Positions 24,810-32,041 of a stretch of 64,000 nt of DNA are shown in pieces; the first letter of the stretch is position 1, and every line of letters starts with the position of its first letter. Origin of the DNA: Candidatus Euphemobacter frigidus (GTDB lineage Bacteria > Auribacterota > Erginobacteria > Erginobacterales > Erginobacteraceae); NCBI GenBank assembly GCA_030765805.1, contig JAVCDH010000048.1, forward strand, positions 33,563 through 97,562, written 5' to 3'. The notes under the pieces were generated by a model. The model was not told where the DNA came from, did not search any database, and saw only the letters and a list, made by a program, of their open reading frames with translations. A program made the position numbers and the translations under genes.

Positions 24810-25426
24810 CAGTTCTTTTCCTCACGAGCGATTAGCTCGATAATTGGCTTCAGCCAGGCAGGGGCATAACGGAGGTTGCGTTTCAACTCCTTTTTGTCTT
24901 TTGGGGAGAGTTTCGAGTGGAGATGGCCGATTATATCCGGGGTTACTCCATTCTTTCCGAGGTGGCGGAGTGCCTGGAAGAAGAACGGAGCGGTCTGTCC
25001 CTTCACGTCCATCGTCTTGGGCCCACGGTTAAGCAGTTTGATAGAGTAAGGACCGATCGTCACTGTTCTGGTTCGCCCGTTTGTATAGTAAGTAATCTTT
25101 GCCGGAACCTGTGTTGTGAGCCCGAGCATGTTAGCTGCGTAGGCGCCGGATGGGATAACACGCAGTCCGTTCTTCCGAGCCCACACCTTGACCAGCTCGT
25201 CCGGTGACTGAATCATCGGCTCATTCAGTAGCCTGCCCATCAGAGGGATCTCATACAACCCACGTCCTACCCGGTGGATCTCTCCCTGCCGGACCAACCG
25301 GGACAGTGCCTGAGCCACGGCGCCCCGTGTTCCAAGATCCAATAAATCTCTGACCGGGACAGCTTCGCCCTTCCTTGCAGATAGTCTCGCAACTATCTTT
25401 TCAGCAATAGGATGCACAACTTTCAT
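24809..25426 (-). CDS. abiEi: AbiEi-type antitoxin / transcriptional repressor
   Basis: The 205-residue protein has an N-terminal winged-helix domain (VPVRDLLDLGTRGAVAQALS, RLVRQGEIHRVGRGLYEIP), as in DUF6088/AbiEi antitoxins, and a C-terminal antitoxin domain. In type IV toxin-antitoxin systems AbiEi represses its operon by binding inverted repeats and counteracts AbiEii without direct complex formation. A perfect 12-bp-arm inverted repeat lies just upstream and fits as its operator. No ribosome site is seen before the ATG at 25426. Confidence 0.85.
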   Translation of the reverse strand: MKVVHPIAEKIVARLSARKGEAVPVRDLLDLGTRGAVAQALSRLVRQGEIHRVGRGLYEIPLMGRLLNEPMIQSPDELVKVWARKNGLRVIPSGAYAANMLGLTTQVPAKITYYTNGRTRTVTIGPYSIKLLNRGPKTMDVKGQTAPFFFQALRHLGKNGVTPDIIGHLHSKLSPKDKKELKRNLRYAPAWLKPIIELIAREEKN

Positions 25427-25436
25427 AGTTTATTTA

Positions 25437-25466
25437 TGTCACAAAAATAGATCGATTTTTGTGACA
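25437..25466. promoter_or_regulatory. Inverted-repeat operator of the abiE operon
   Basis: TGTCACAAAAAT (25437-25448) and ATTTTTGTGACA (25455-25466) form a perfect inverted repeat with a 6-nt centre, 11 bp upstream of the abiEi start and abutting the -10 box. The placement over the transcription start fits repression by AbiEi. Confidence 0.7.
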
Positions 25467-25493
25467 TTATATCTTATCTTGTCCAGCGCGCAA
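25466..25493 (-). promoter_or_regulatory. abiE operon promoter
   Basis: On the minus strand TTGCGC (25493-25488) and TATAAT (25471-25466) are 16 bp apart. The -10 box shares its last base with the inverted-repeat operator, so the transcript would start inside the operator. Confidence 0.6.
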
Positions 25494-25560
25494 GTCTAAT
25501 TGCAAGCCACCTACAGAGAATTTGAAGAACGAGCGGTATCAATACCGGTTTATCACCTTG

Positions 25561-25665
25561 TTTCATGGCCTAATCTCCTTATACACAAAAATGTGCCACG
25601 TGGCACATTTGAGCGTAAAATTTAACTTTTCAAGAGGTTTGTCTCGTCTTTTTGTCAAGTATTTC
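25561..25665 (-). repeat. Third copy of the parB leader, without a parB gene
   Basis: About 105 bp that are nearly identical to the leader of parB copy 2 (23577-23686): ribosome site, palindrome, AT-rich tract and the TTGACAAAAAGACGAGA upstream part. Even the initiator region (ATGAAA, minus strand 25566-25561) is kept. From there the sequence diverges: the frame gives only 30 residues (MKQGDKPVLIPLVLQ..., stop at 25474) with no ParB similarity. It appears to be the scar of a deleted third parB copy, or a leader mobilised alone. Confidence 0.75.
25589..25610. promoter_or_regulatory. parS-like palindrome, site 3
   Basis: Third exact copy of the 22-bp palindrome (core TGTGCCACGTGGCACA, 25592-25607), in the orphan parB leader between abiE and the HARE-HTH/nuclease gene. 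It is conserved base for base although the adjacent parB is gone. Confidence 0.75.
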
Positions 25666-25669
25666 TAAT

Positions 25670-26893
25670 TCATCCCAGGAAGCTACTCTTTTTGGTGTGA
25701 TACCTCTTAGCCAACTTATAAAAAACTTGCAACTCTGAATATGTCCGGAAAGAGTACCTATCTTGAAATTGATAAAATGGGGTTTTGGAAATTTCCACAT
25801 CAAATTTCCTCTGCATCTCCTTTGAGCTTATGATAAAGAGTCTGGTCTGGAATTGGGTTAGCTGGTGGAGTCTTAACAACCCCTTAGTAATATCTGTCGT
25901 ATGTTCCACTTCAAAGGCATAAACCGGGAAATCATCTTTAAGCCAGATAACATCAATACGTTGGACTGTGTGAATAATCCTGCTCATAGAAAAATGCGGA
26001 ATATTTTTTAACGATGTGATCTCCGATAAAGGAGTACCATTATAAATCTTTGATTTATCCGCGCAGTAGGTATCAAATCCCAATAAATTACCTAATTCAA
26101 TCAGCATCCCTTCAATTTCTTCATGCTTGAATTGAGCTTTTTTCTCTACCTTTTGAGGTAACTCCTTTGGTGGATGATATTCAATAATCTTCTTATAATC
26201 TAACGCTTCTATTTTTCTTACGCCTCCCTGGAGATATACACCATATATTTTCTCTTTCTTAATAAAATCCAGTCGCCCTACTAAATCTTGGATAGGTTTT
26301 GGTTGTTTCCAGGATATTATATTCTTCAAGAGGATGGCATATTCTCCATCGAATAAAACACTCTGCAATTTTCGTTTAGCGATTTCCTCTTCTGAAAGTC
26401 GATAAATATTTTTGGAAATTTCGGCAGTCCCTATAAACGTTTGCCCCTTTTTACCGGCTTGATAAAAAACTATCTTTGTTCCGGTTAATAATTCCCTCCT
26501 ATTAGGAGTTCTTTCATTAATCCCCCAAACTCCTGTTTGCATAAGTTTGTCGTAAACCTCTCTGGCGGGAAGAAATTGCCCCTCTTTTCTGATATCGTTT
26601 ACCACAAAGATAAAATGCTTCCCTCCCTTCTTGGCTGAAATCTCTTTTTCATAGTTGTCGGCAGGCTCAACCCATTTTCTTAAGGCGAAAATCCCTTTAC
26701 CCAGACTCTGAAAAATACTTCTATCTCTTTTTTGCTTAATATCCTGATTAAGCTGAGCGTTCATCGTCGCCCAGGGCGTCTTCCCGGAAGTTTCAAGCAT
26801 CCCTTTTTCCTGAGCAAGATCTGTTATTTGCCGGTAATTTAGAGGTTTGCCCACACTCTCTAAAATTTTTTCCGCAGCCTTCTTAAAATTCAT
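25670..26893 (-). CDS. HARE-HTH / EVE-like / PD-(D/E)XK-like nuclease fusion protein
   Basis: The 407-residue protein appears to have three domains. Residues 1-72 match HARE-HTH (FKKAAEKILESVGKPLNYRQ, ... FQSLGKGIFALRKW). Residues 90-172 resemble an EVE/PUA-like modified-base reader (VWGINERTPNRRELLTGTKI, then FIGTAEISKNIYRL). The C-terminal part (about 265-390) has RIDVIWLKDDFPVYAFEVEH, a spacing of Asp and Glu-Val-Glu typical of PD-(D/E)XK nucleases. Such combinations are known in modification-dependent restriction enzymes, so cutting of DNA with modified bases is a reasonable guess. No function is proven. Its start overlaps the upstream putative nuclease gene by 11 bp, so both act together. 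Low-GC composition differs from core genes. Confidence 0.65.
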   Translation of the reverse strand: MNFKKAAEKILESVGKPLNYRQITDLAQEKGMLETSGKTPWATMNAQLNQDIKQKRDRSIFQSLGKGIFALRKWVEPADNYEKEISAKKGGKHFIFVVNDIRKEGQFLPAREVYDKLMQTGVWGINERTPNRRELLTGTKIVFYQAGKKGQTFIGTAEISKNIYRLSEEEIAKRKLQSVLFDGEYAILLKNIISWKQPKPIQDLVGRLDFIKKEKIYGVYLQGGVRKIEALDYKKIIEYHPPKELPQKVEKKAQFKHEEIEGMLIELGNLLGFDTYCADKSKIYNGTPLSEITSLKNIPHFSMSRIIHTVQRIDVIWLKDDFPVYAFEVEHTTDITKGLLRLHQLTQFQTRLFIISSKEMQRKFDVEISKTPFYQFQDRYSFRTYSELQVFYKLAKRYHTKKSSFLG

Positions 26894-27650
26894 TTTTTCG
26901 CCCTTTTAATACTCTTATGAATTCGTCGCTTTCATAAAGAATGTGATCTACACCTTTTGGATCCACAATGAATATTGCATGGAAATGATTTAGATTTGTT
27001 ATATATGAAATACAGTTGATATAAATATTCTTCTCCGAAAATTGATATTGGTTTAATAAGAGAAGAATTTTCCCAAATTGGATTTTTTGTAGCTTCTTTG
27101 CTTTTAATGATACTAAACGATTGAATAACCGACAAGCCTCTGCCTGAATTTCTTCCTCATATTTGACTCTTGTTGGCCCAATAAATCCAATAACTGACAG
27201 AGAACGATTTATTTTCTTAACTATACATTTGAACGAGTTTTGTTCAAAAACATTAATCTCAGATGACTTTGAAAAGTTTGTAGTTTTTGACAAGAAATCA
27301 AGAATTCTTTTCTCAAGAACTTTTTTAATCCTCCCGAAATTAGGAAATGGGCGGTTAAACTTAATAAAATAATGTCCCTGTAATATATTTTGATCTAAGG
27401 CCTTTTGTTCTATTGATTTTGTCAATTGCCTCATTGAATTCAGAATAGATAATATGGGAAATTCTTTTTCTGCGACTTTTAATATATCCATGATTGTAGT
27501 AACTTCAACAGCATATTTGTTACTCCCGATTGAAAGGTAATAATCAGGTGGCTCATCTCCTTTTTCCCATTGAACATTCTCACATCTTTTAATATCTACT
27601 AAAAAAGAATTAAATCTCTCCTTGCAAAATTCTTCTCTCTTGGAACCCAT
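26883..27650 (-). CDS. Putative PD-(D/E)XK-type protein, hypothetical
   Basis: The family of this 255-residue protein is not recognised. Near the N-terminus, DEPPDYYLSIGSNKYAVEVT has the Asp...Glu-Val-Thr spacing seen in PD-(D/E)XK nuclease folds. The rest is helical and lysine-rich, with FIVDPKGVDHILYESDEF at the end. No membrane segment is present. It overlaps the HARE-HTH/EVE protein by 11 bp, a strong sign of joint translation. Together with the type IIG enzyme upstream this points to a restriction/defence locus. The gene is clearly AT-richer than its surroundings, suggesting recent acquisition. Confidence 0.5.
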   Translation of the reverse strand: MGSKREEFCKERFNSFLVDIKRCENVQWEKGDEPPDYYLSIGSNKYAVEVTTIMDILKVAEKEFPILSILNSMRQLTKSIEQKALDQNILQGHYFIKFNRPFPNFGRIKKVLEKRILDFLSKTTNFSKSSEINVFEQNSFKCIVKKINRSLSVIGFIGPTRVKYEEEIQAEACRLFNRLVSLKAKKLQKIQFGKILLLLNQYQFSEKNIYINCISYITNLNHFHAIFIVDPKGVDHILYESDEFIRVLKGRKNEF

Positions 27651-27782
27651 ACTAATAAATTCTCTATATAATGAAATAACCTTTCCTTAAAAATGTTATG
27701 ATGAAATATGGTTTATCTTATTTTTAAGTTTAAAATTCTTACACGTATTTTCTTCTAAAAAAGCCCTGAAGTAGCGGTAAAA

Positions 27783-30716
27783 TCATTTTAAAGATTCCTC
27801 TACAATCCTAATTTCTTTTCCACTCAATCCATATAATTCATAAACAAGCTGATCGATTTGGTTGTCGGTGGCTTTGATCTGGCGCTCAAGTTGTGTTTTT
27901 TCTAGCGGTGATCTAGCTTTTTTAGCCTTTTTCTTCAACTCTAAAATCTTCTCTACTTGTTTAACTACTCGATCATGGCTTTCTTTATCCATGGGATCTA
28001 GAAAGTTCATTTGTGGAATCGGCAGTCTATCTAAATGCACTTTCTTTAATTGAGCAATGCTCTTCCTGTTCGTGATCAATTCATTTGTGTAATAAAAGTT
28101 GCAAAATTTAGAATTAATCAACCCAAGAATAAATTCGTACTTAGCCCGAGATTTTTTATTAAATAGAAAATACAGAGACTGCTCCGGGAAAAGATTAGAA
28201 TTGTCCAATGTAGCAATTAGACGATCACCAGTTTTTCTAATCAAAATTTTAGGCCTTGCGCCTAATTTTTTTTCGTCAGTTGTTCTTCCTGTAATATTTT
28301 CTCTTTTGAATTCAAACCAATAACTTTTTTTCATCATGTATCGATCTATGCTGTCTCCTTTTAAAACTTCAATCTGGGATGTCTTTTCTTTATTTTCGGT
28401 TATAAGTGAAGACTTCCCACCAAAACCAGACGTTGATTCACAAACTTGCTCCAACAGAAAAAAATTTTGGTTTTTAATTTTCTCAATAACATCCATAACT
28501 TCTTTTGATTCATAATACTGGAAAATATAATAAGGATTATCCGAGAATTTCTTTTGTAAGATTTCAACACAAGGCTTCCCAAATTCACCTATACAGACTT
28601 TCTTCATGGCTGGGGATTTCGCTATTTTGCTCAACACAAAAATCAAAGTATCTGCTGTTACCACTGGGAATGGGGCATTGTATTGCAAATAATGAATATA
28701 AAAACCCTTGAGAATTCTTTTTCTTAAACTAATAAACTGTTCATTGAAGCCTAATCTGTCTGGAACAATGAAGCTAAAAAACCCTCCTTTAGTAACCAGA
28801 TTAAGACCTTGGGCGATAAAATATTCATACATATTTGGAGCATAAGTATTTCCTTCGAATTTGCAGACTAAATAATCAATTTGTCTTTTTGACAACATCA
28901 GGGAACCAAAGCGTCCTGAAAGAGATATCCATGGTGGATTACCGATAACGGCATCGAAGCCGCCTTTTTGCATAATCTCCGGGAATTCGGCGTTCCAATC
29001 GAAGGCGTTGATTTTTTCGCGGTCTTCGGGGGTAAAGGAAATGAGATTGCTTCGGTGCTCCGCACCTCGCAATGACGGGATGGAGGATTGGTCCATCTCA
29101 TAAAAATCGGGTCCGATCAGGGAGTTTCCGCATTTGATGTTGTTACCCAGATCCGGCAGCGCCCTCTCCCGCCAGAGTTTCATCTGCCGCTCCAGCGTAT
29201 CCTGATTCTCGTTCTCCAGGACCTTGAGGAGGAGACTGAGCTTGGTTACTTCCACCGCCTGGCTGTCGATATCCACACCATAAATGTTGTTGAGCAGAAT
29301 CCGCTTCTTCTCCCGGGTGGTGAGATACCACTGGCCGCCCTTCCCCTGATAGATCGGCATCTCGGGTTTCTTGCCGGGCACGTATTTTCGGAGAGCAGTC
29401 TTTGAGATATATCCTTTATGGCCCAGCTGGGGGATAAGGTTGTTGAGATACCAATCCCGGTGATAGTCGTTCAGATAGGTATAAGCGCCGATCAGAAAAG
29501 AACCGGAACCGCAGGCGGGATCGAGTATCCGTAGTTTCTCTATCTTTTTCGGTGTCTTGCCCTCGCAGAGTTTTCCGATGGTATTCTTGACGATATAATC
29601 GACGATATAGGTCGGCGTATAATATACCCCGCCGGCTTTACGGACTTCCGGTTTCTCCTCAATCTTAGCGTGATGTCCCTCGGTCAGCGTAATGACTTTT
29701 CCCAGAAACTGCTCATAGATGTTGCCGAGAATATCCGCCCCCAAGACCGAGAATTCATACGGGCTTTCCGGGTAATAAAGCTGTTTGAAGATCTCCTTCA
29801 AGACTTTGTCATCAATCTTGAGGCCGAGCGTCAATTCGTCGGGAGGCGTTATTAAATCTTTCTCCTGTCGAAAGTGAAAGAGCCCGGAGTTGTATTTATC
29901 ATCGGCCAGGCGATATACCTTCTTCAGACGTTCATATATATCGGTTCCATTTATTAAGGCCTGCAGTTGGCCATAGGATTCAATTCCCCGATCTTCGCAG
30001 ATGCGGAGGAAGATAATCCGGTCGATCGTTCTCTGGACGGCAAAGTTGACTTCCTGTATTCCCAGGGAAGGATTTCTCAGAGCAATATTCCGCGCCAGGA
30101 GCGTTCGCCAGTTCTCAATCTCCTTGAGAAATTCCACGTCGACTTCCTGGGTGGTTCTCTTCCGTTTGGATTCGACGTATTTATCAAAGAGCCCTTCGAG
30201 AACCGCCTGCTTGGAGAAGATGGAGGTGATCTCTTCCCACCTGTCCAGGTATTCTTTATAAGCAAGATAGATAACCCGAGCATTGCCAGGTTTATCCCCG
30301 AGGTGAGGGCGGACGCGGCAGTCATAGACGGCAAACTCTTCAAAGTCGGTGAGGATCGAGAGGGGGAGCCCGGCGGACCAGGCATAGCGGCGGAGTTGGT
30401 AGGCGGGGCTGACCTCCCCTTTTATATCAACGGAGGGTTTCTTGGCTTCGACAAAGAACTTGCGTCCTCCCCCGATCCGAAAACAATAATCGGGGGCCTT
30501 GGTGACGCCACCGATTTTGATGGCGTCTTCGGTGATGACGTCCTTGTAAGCCTCGGCGTAGCCCTTCTTATTGTAGATGTCCCAGCCCAGGGACTCGAAG
30601 AAAGGATCGATGAACTCGGAGCGAACGTTGGCTTCCTTGTAACCGGAACTTTTATAAGCTTCCAGGTTTCGGTCGAATACTTCCACCAATCGCTTAATTT
30701 TTTCGGGGGGTCTCAT
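27783..30716 (-). CDS. Type IIG restriction-modification enzyme (Eco57I-like, nuclease-methyltransferase fusion)
   Basis: The 977-residue protein carries an N-terminal PD-(D/E)XK nuclease (Asp76 in APDYCF, Glu90 and Lys92 in FFVEAKK), a helical connector, and a gamma-class N6-adenine methyltransferase with motif I LDPACGSGSFLIGAY and motif IV NPPW (in DAVIGNPPWISL). A C-terminal target-recognition domain (TaqI-like specificity, around residues 750-930) and a coiled helix follow. Type IIG enzymes methylate and cut DNA with one polypeptide. The 3' half (27.8-28.9 kb) is visibly more AT-rich than the 5' half, so the specificity domain may have been exchanged. It starts 15 bp after the RES toxin gene, possibly in one transcript with the Xre/RES pair. 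Confidence 0.88.
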   Translation of the reverse strand: MRPPEKIKRLVEVFDRNLEAYKSSGYKEANVRSEFIDPFFESLGWDIYNKKGYAEAYKDVITEDAIKIGGVTKAPDYCFRIGGGRKFFVEAKKPSVDIKGEVSPAYQLRRYAWSAGLPLSILTDFEEFAVYDCRVRPHLGDKPGNARVIYLAYKEYLDRWEEITSIFSKQAVLEGLFDKYVESKRKRTTQEVDVEFLKEIENWRTLLARNIALRNPSLGIQEVNFAVQRTIDRIIFLRICEDRGIESYGQLQALINGTDIYERLKKVYRLADDKYNSGLFHFRQEKDLITPPDELTLGLKIDDKVLKEIFKQLYYPESPYEFSVLGADILGNIYEQFLGKVITLTEGHHAKIEEKPEVRKAGGVYYTPTYIVDYIVKNTIGKLCEGKTPKKIEKLRILDPACGSGSFLIGAYTYLNDYHRDWYLNNLIPQLGHKGYISKTALRKYVPGKKPEMPIYQGKGGQWYLTTREKKRILLNNIYGVDIDSQAVEVTKLSLLLKVLENENQDTLERQMKLWRERALPDLGNNIKCGNSLIGPDFYEMDQSSIPSLRGAEHRSNLISFTPEDREKINAFDWNAEFPEIMQKGGFDAVIGNPPWISLSGRFGSLMLSKRQIDYLVCKFEGNTYAPNMYEYFIAQGLNLVTKGGFFSFIVPDRLGFNEQFISLRKRILKGFYIHYLQYNAPFPVVTADTLIFVLSKIAKSPAMKKVCIGEFGKPCVEILQKKFSDNPYYIFQYYESKEVMDVIEKIKNQNFFLLEQVCESTSGFGGKSSLITENKEKTSQIEVLKGDSIDRYMMKKSYWFEFKRENITGRTTDEKKLGARPKILIRKTGDRLIATLDNSNLFPEQSLYFLFNKKSRAKYEFILGLINSKFCNFYYTNELITNRKSIAQLKKVHLDRLPIPQMNFLDPMDKESHDRVVKQVEKILELKKKAKKARSPLEKTQLERQIKATDNQIDQLVYELYGLSGKEIRIVEESLK

Positions 30717-30731
30717 ATTTCATTTCCGGTT

Positions 30732-31199
30732 CTACTCAATTTTATCAACATCCCATTCATCTAATAAAAATATATTCTTTCCTTTTTTAAGGGATCTTTC
30801 AAAAATACAGAGTGCTTTCCCTTTCCCGGTAATGGATGGATATATAATTGCATCATAATTTTTAGAATGCGCCCATCTTCCCAATGCTTGCGACATGGCA
30901 TAATTGTCTCCCATTATTTCGCCAAGATTGATGTCCAAGGATTTGACGATACCTTGGTCAGTGAGATCTAAAACCTTCCCGATTATCGCTTTGATCTTCC
31001 CAATATGATATTTCCTGGGAACTATACTCTTTCTGGAAAGCTCTGCTTCACAGACAGATTGTGACTCTGCTAAATAAAGGGCACCAAATTCTCCTTGGGG
31101 ATTGAACCGTCCCCCATTGCGTAATGAGCCGTTTGTCGAAAGTAACCTATCTCTATAAATAGGAAGAATAGCTCTGAAGAAAGTGAAGATAGAAGACAT
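30732..31199 (-). CDS. RES-domain toxin (NAD+ phosphorylase/glycohydrolase family)
   Basis: The 155-residue protein shows the RES motifs: LRNGGRFNPQGEFGALYLAE with its Arg-Gly-Gly-Arg-Phe-Asn-Pro signature, Glu in SVCEAELSR, and the C-terminal AIIYPSITGKGKALCIFE. Characterised RES toxins (MbcT, and homologues with Xre antitoxins) deplete cellular NAD+. It follows the Xre-type antitoxin by 40 bp on the same strand, the standard order for this pair. The stop is TAG. Confidence 0.9.
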   Translation of the reverse strand: MSSIFTFFRAILPIYRDRLLSTNGSLRNGGRFNPQGEFGALYLAESQSVCEAELSRKSIVPRKYHIGKIKAIIGKVLDLTDQGIVKSLDINLGEIMGDNYAMSQALGRWAHSKNYDAIIYPSITGKGKALCIFERSLKKGKNIFLLDEWDVDKIE

Positions 31200-31239
31200 A
31201 CGGGGATATTATTCGGGTTTTGACTTTAAAATGCGGCTT

Positions 31240-31575
31240 TTAACCAAGAATCCCATGCGCGGCCCTTTCCAGAAGAACCAATATCTTGCGGCGTCCTTCA
31301 TAAGTATACGCTATATCAATCGGCCTCTTATTCCTTAATTCCGGATTCTTTCTACGCATCCACTCTGAGGGATTATCACCAAACCCGGATATGATCCGTA
31401 CTACTTCATCCCAGAGAGAGAGCATCTCTTCCGCCATGGGAGTAGGTTTGGTTTTATTATTTTCCCAACGGGAGATGCTTTTAGTAGAAGCATTCAGCAA
31501 CTGAGCGAACTTCTCTTGGGACAGACCAAGCTCATTCCTGATTGACTTAACTTCTGTAGCTACTGAGGTAGTCAT
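31240..31575 (-). CDS. Xre/MbcA/ParS-family antitoxin
   Basis: The 111-residue protein has an N-terminal Xre helix-turn-helix (LGLSQEKFAQLLNASTKSIS, RWENNKTKPTP) and a C-terminal toxin-binding domain (DNPSEWMRRKNPELRNKRPI, DIAYTYEGR), as in DUF2384 antitoxins of RES toxins. It should bind and neutralise the downstream RES protein and repress the operon. A GTAAGGAG ribosome site precedes the ATG, and a promoter with a partly palindromic spacer lies 57-85 bp upstream. Confidence 0.88.
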   Translation of the reverse strand: MTTSVATEVKSIRNELGLSQEKFAQLLNASTKSISRWENNKTKPTPMAEEMLSLWDEVVRIISGFGDNPSEWMRRKNPELRNKRPIDIAYTYEGRRKILVLLERAAHGILG

Positions 31576-31631
31576 ATTAAATCTCCTTACTCATGATTTG
31601 ATTATACAGGATTTCCATATCTCTCTATCTA

Positions 31632-31660
31632 AATATCCCATATGTCTGGACACATGTCAA
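31632..31660 (-). promoter_or_regulatory. Promoter and candidate operator of the Xre/RES operon
   Basis: On the minus strand TTGACA (31660-31655) and GATATT (31637-31632) are 17 bp apart. The spacer contains an imperfect palindrome (ATGTGTCCAGACAT), a good position for Xre repression. A second -10-like TATAAT occurs nearer the gene without a clear -35. Confidence 0.55.
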
Positions 31661-31690
31661 GGCTCTATTACAAATAAAAAATAGGGGAAG

Positions 31691-31961
31691 TTGAACTTTC
31701 TCCCCTACCGCACGAGGCGGCAGGGGCCGTTTATTGTTATGAAGTGCCGGATTAGCTCATGAACTTTCATTCCGGCCGCATGAAGCGGCCGGGGATGTTT
31801 CTTGTTTTGCTGTCCTGGATTAGCTATTGAACTTTCTCCCCTACCGCACGAGGCGGCAGGGGCCGGTGTTTTTATGAAGTGTCGGATTAGCTGGTGAACT
31901 TTCATTCCGGCCGCATAAAGCGGCCGGGGATGTTTCTTGTTTTGCTGTCCGGTATTAGCTA
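31691..31961. repeat. Tandem array of hairpin-bearing units (two 136/135-bp units, each of two ~68-bp halves)
   Basis: Two consecutive units (31691-31826 and 31827-31961) are almost identical. Each half-unit holds a conserved box, GGATTAGCTNNTGAACTTT, followed by a strong stem. The stems alternate: CCCCTACCGC-ACGA-GGCGGCAGGGG and CCGGCCGC-ATGAA-GCGGCCGG (second copy ATAAA loop). A fifth box starts a third unit at 31962 but is followed by the nested-stem element instead. A minus-strand reading frame through the array is repeat-derived and not considered a gene. The array fills the gap between the Xre/RES operon and the deacetylase gene. Confidence 0.85.
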
Positions 31962-31974
31962 TTGAACTTCCGCT

Positions 31975-32029
31975 CCGGTGGGACCCCGAAAAGCTGCTAT
32001 GCAGTCTCGGGGGAGACCAAGCCCACCGG
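31975..32029 (-). other. 55-nt nested-stem element, copy 2
   Basis: On the minus strand: CCGGTGGG, CTTGGTCT, CCCCCGA, inner stem CTGC-ATA-GCAG, CTTTTCGGGGT, CCCACCGG. It aligns without gaps to the plus-strand element at 22708-22762. The outer helix (CCGGTGGG/CCCACCGG instead of CCTGCCGG/CCGGCAGG) and the inner helix differ, but both remain paired. It ends 12 bp after the deacetylase stop on the same strand, so it would lie in that gene's 3' untranslated region. There is no T run. Confidence 0.7.
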
Positions 32030-32041
32030 GGGCAAAGATTT

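Noticed and set aside
31691..31961. Possible CRISPR or integron cassette array
   Set aside because: The intervening segments are themselves repeated hairpins, not unique spacers or cassettes. There is no integrase and the attC core sequences are lacking.
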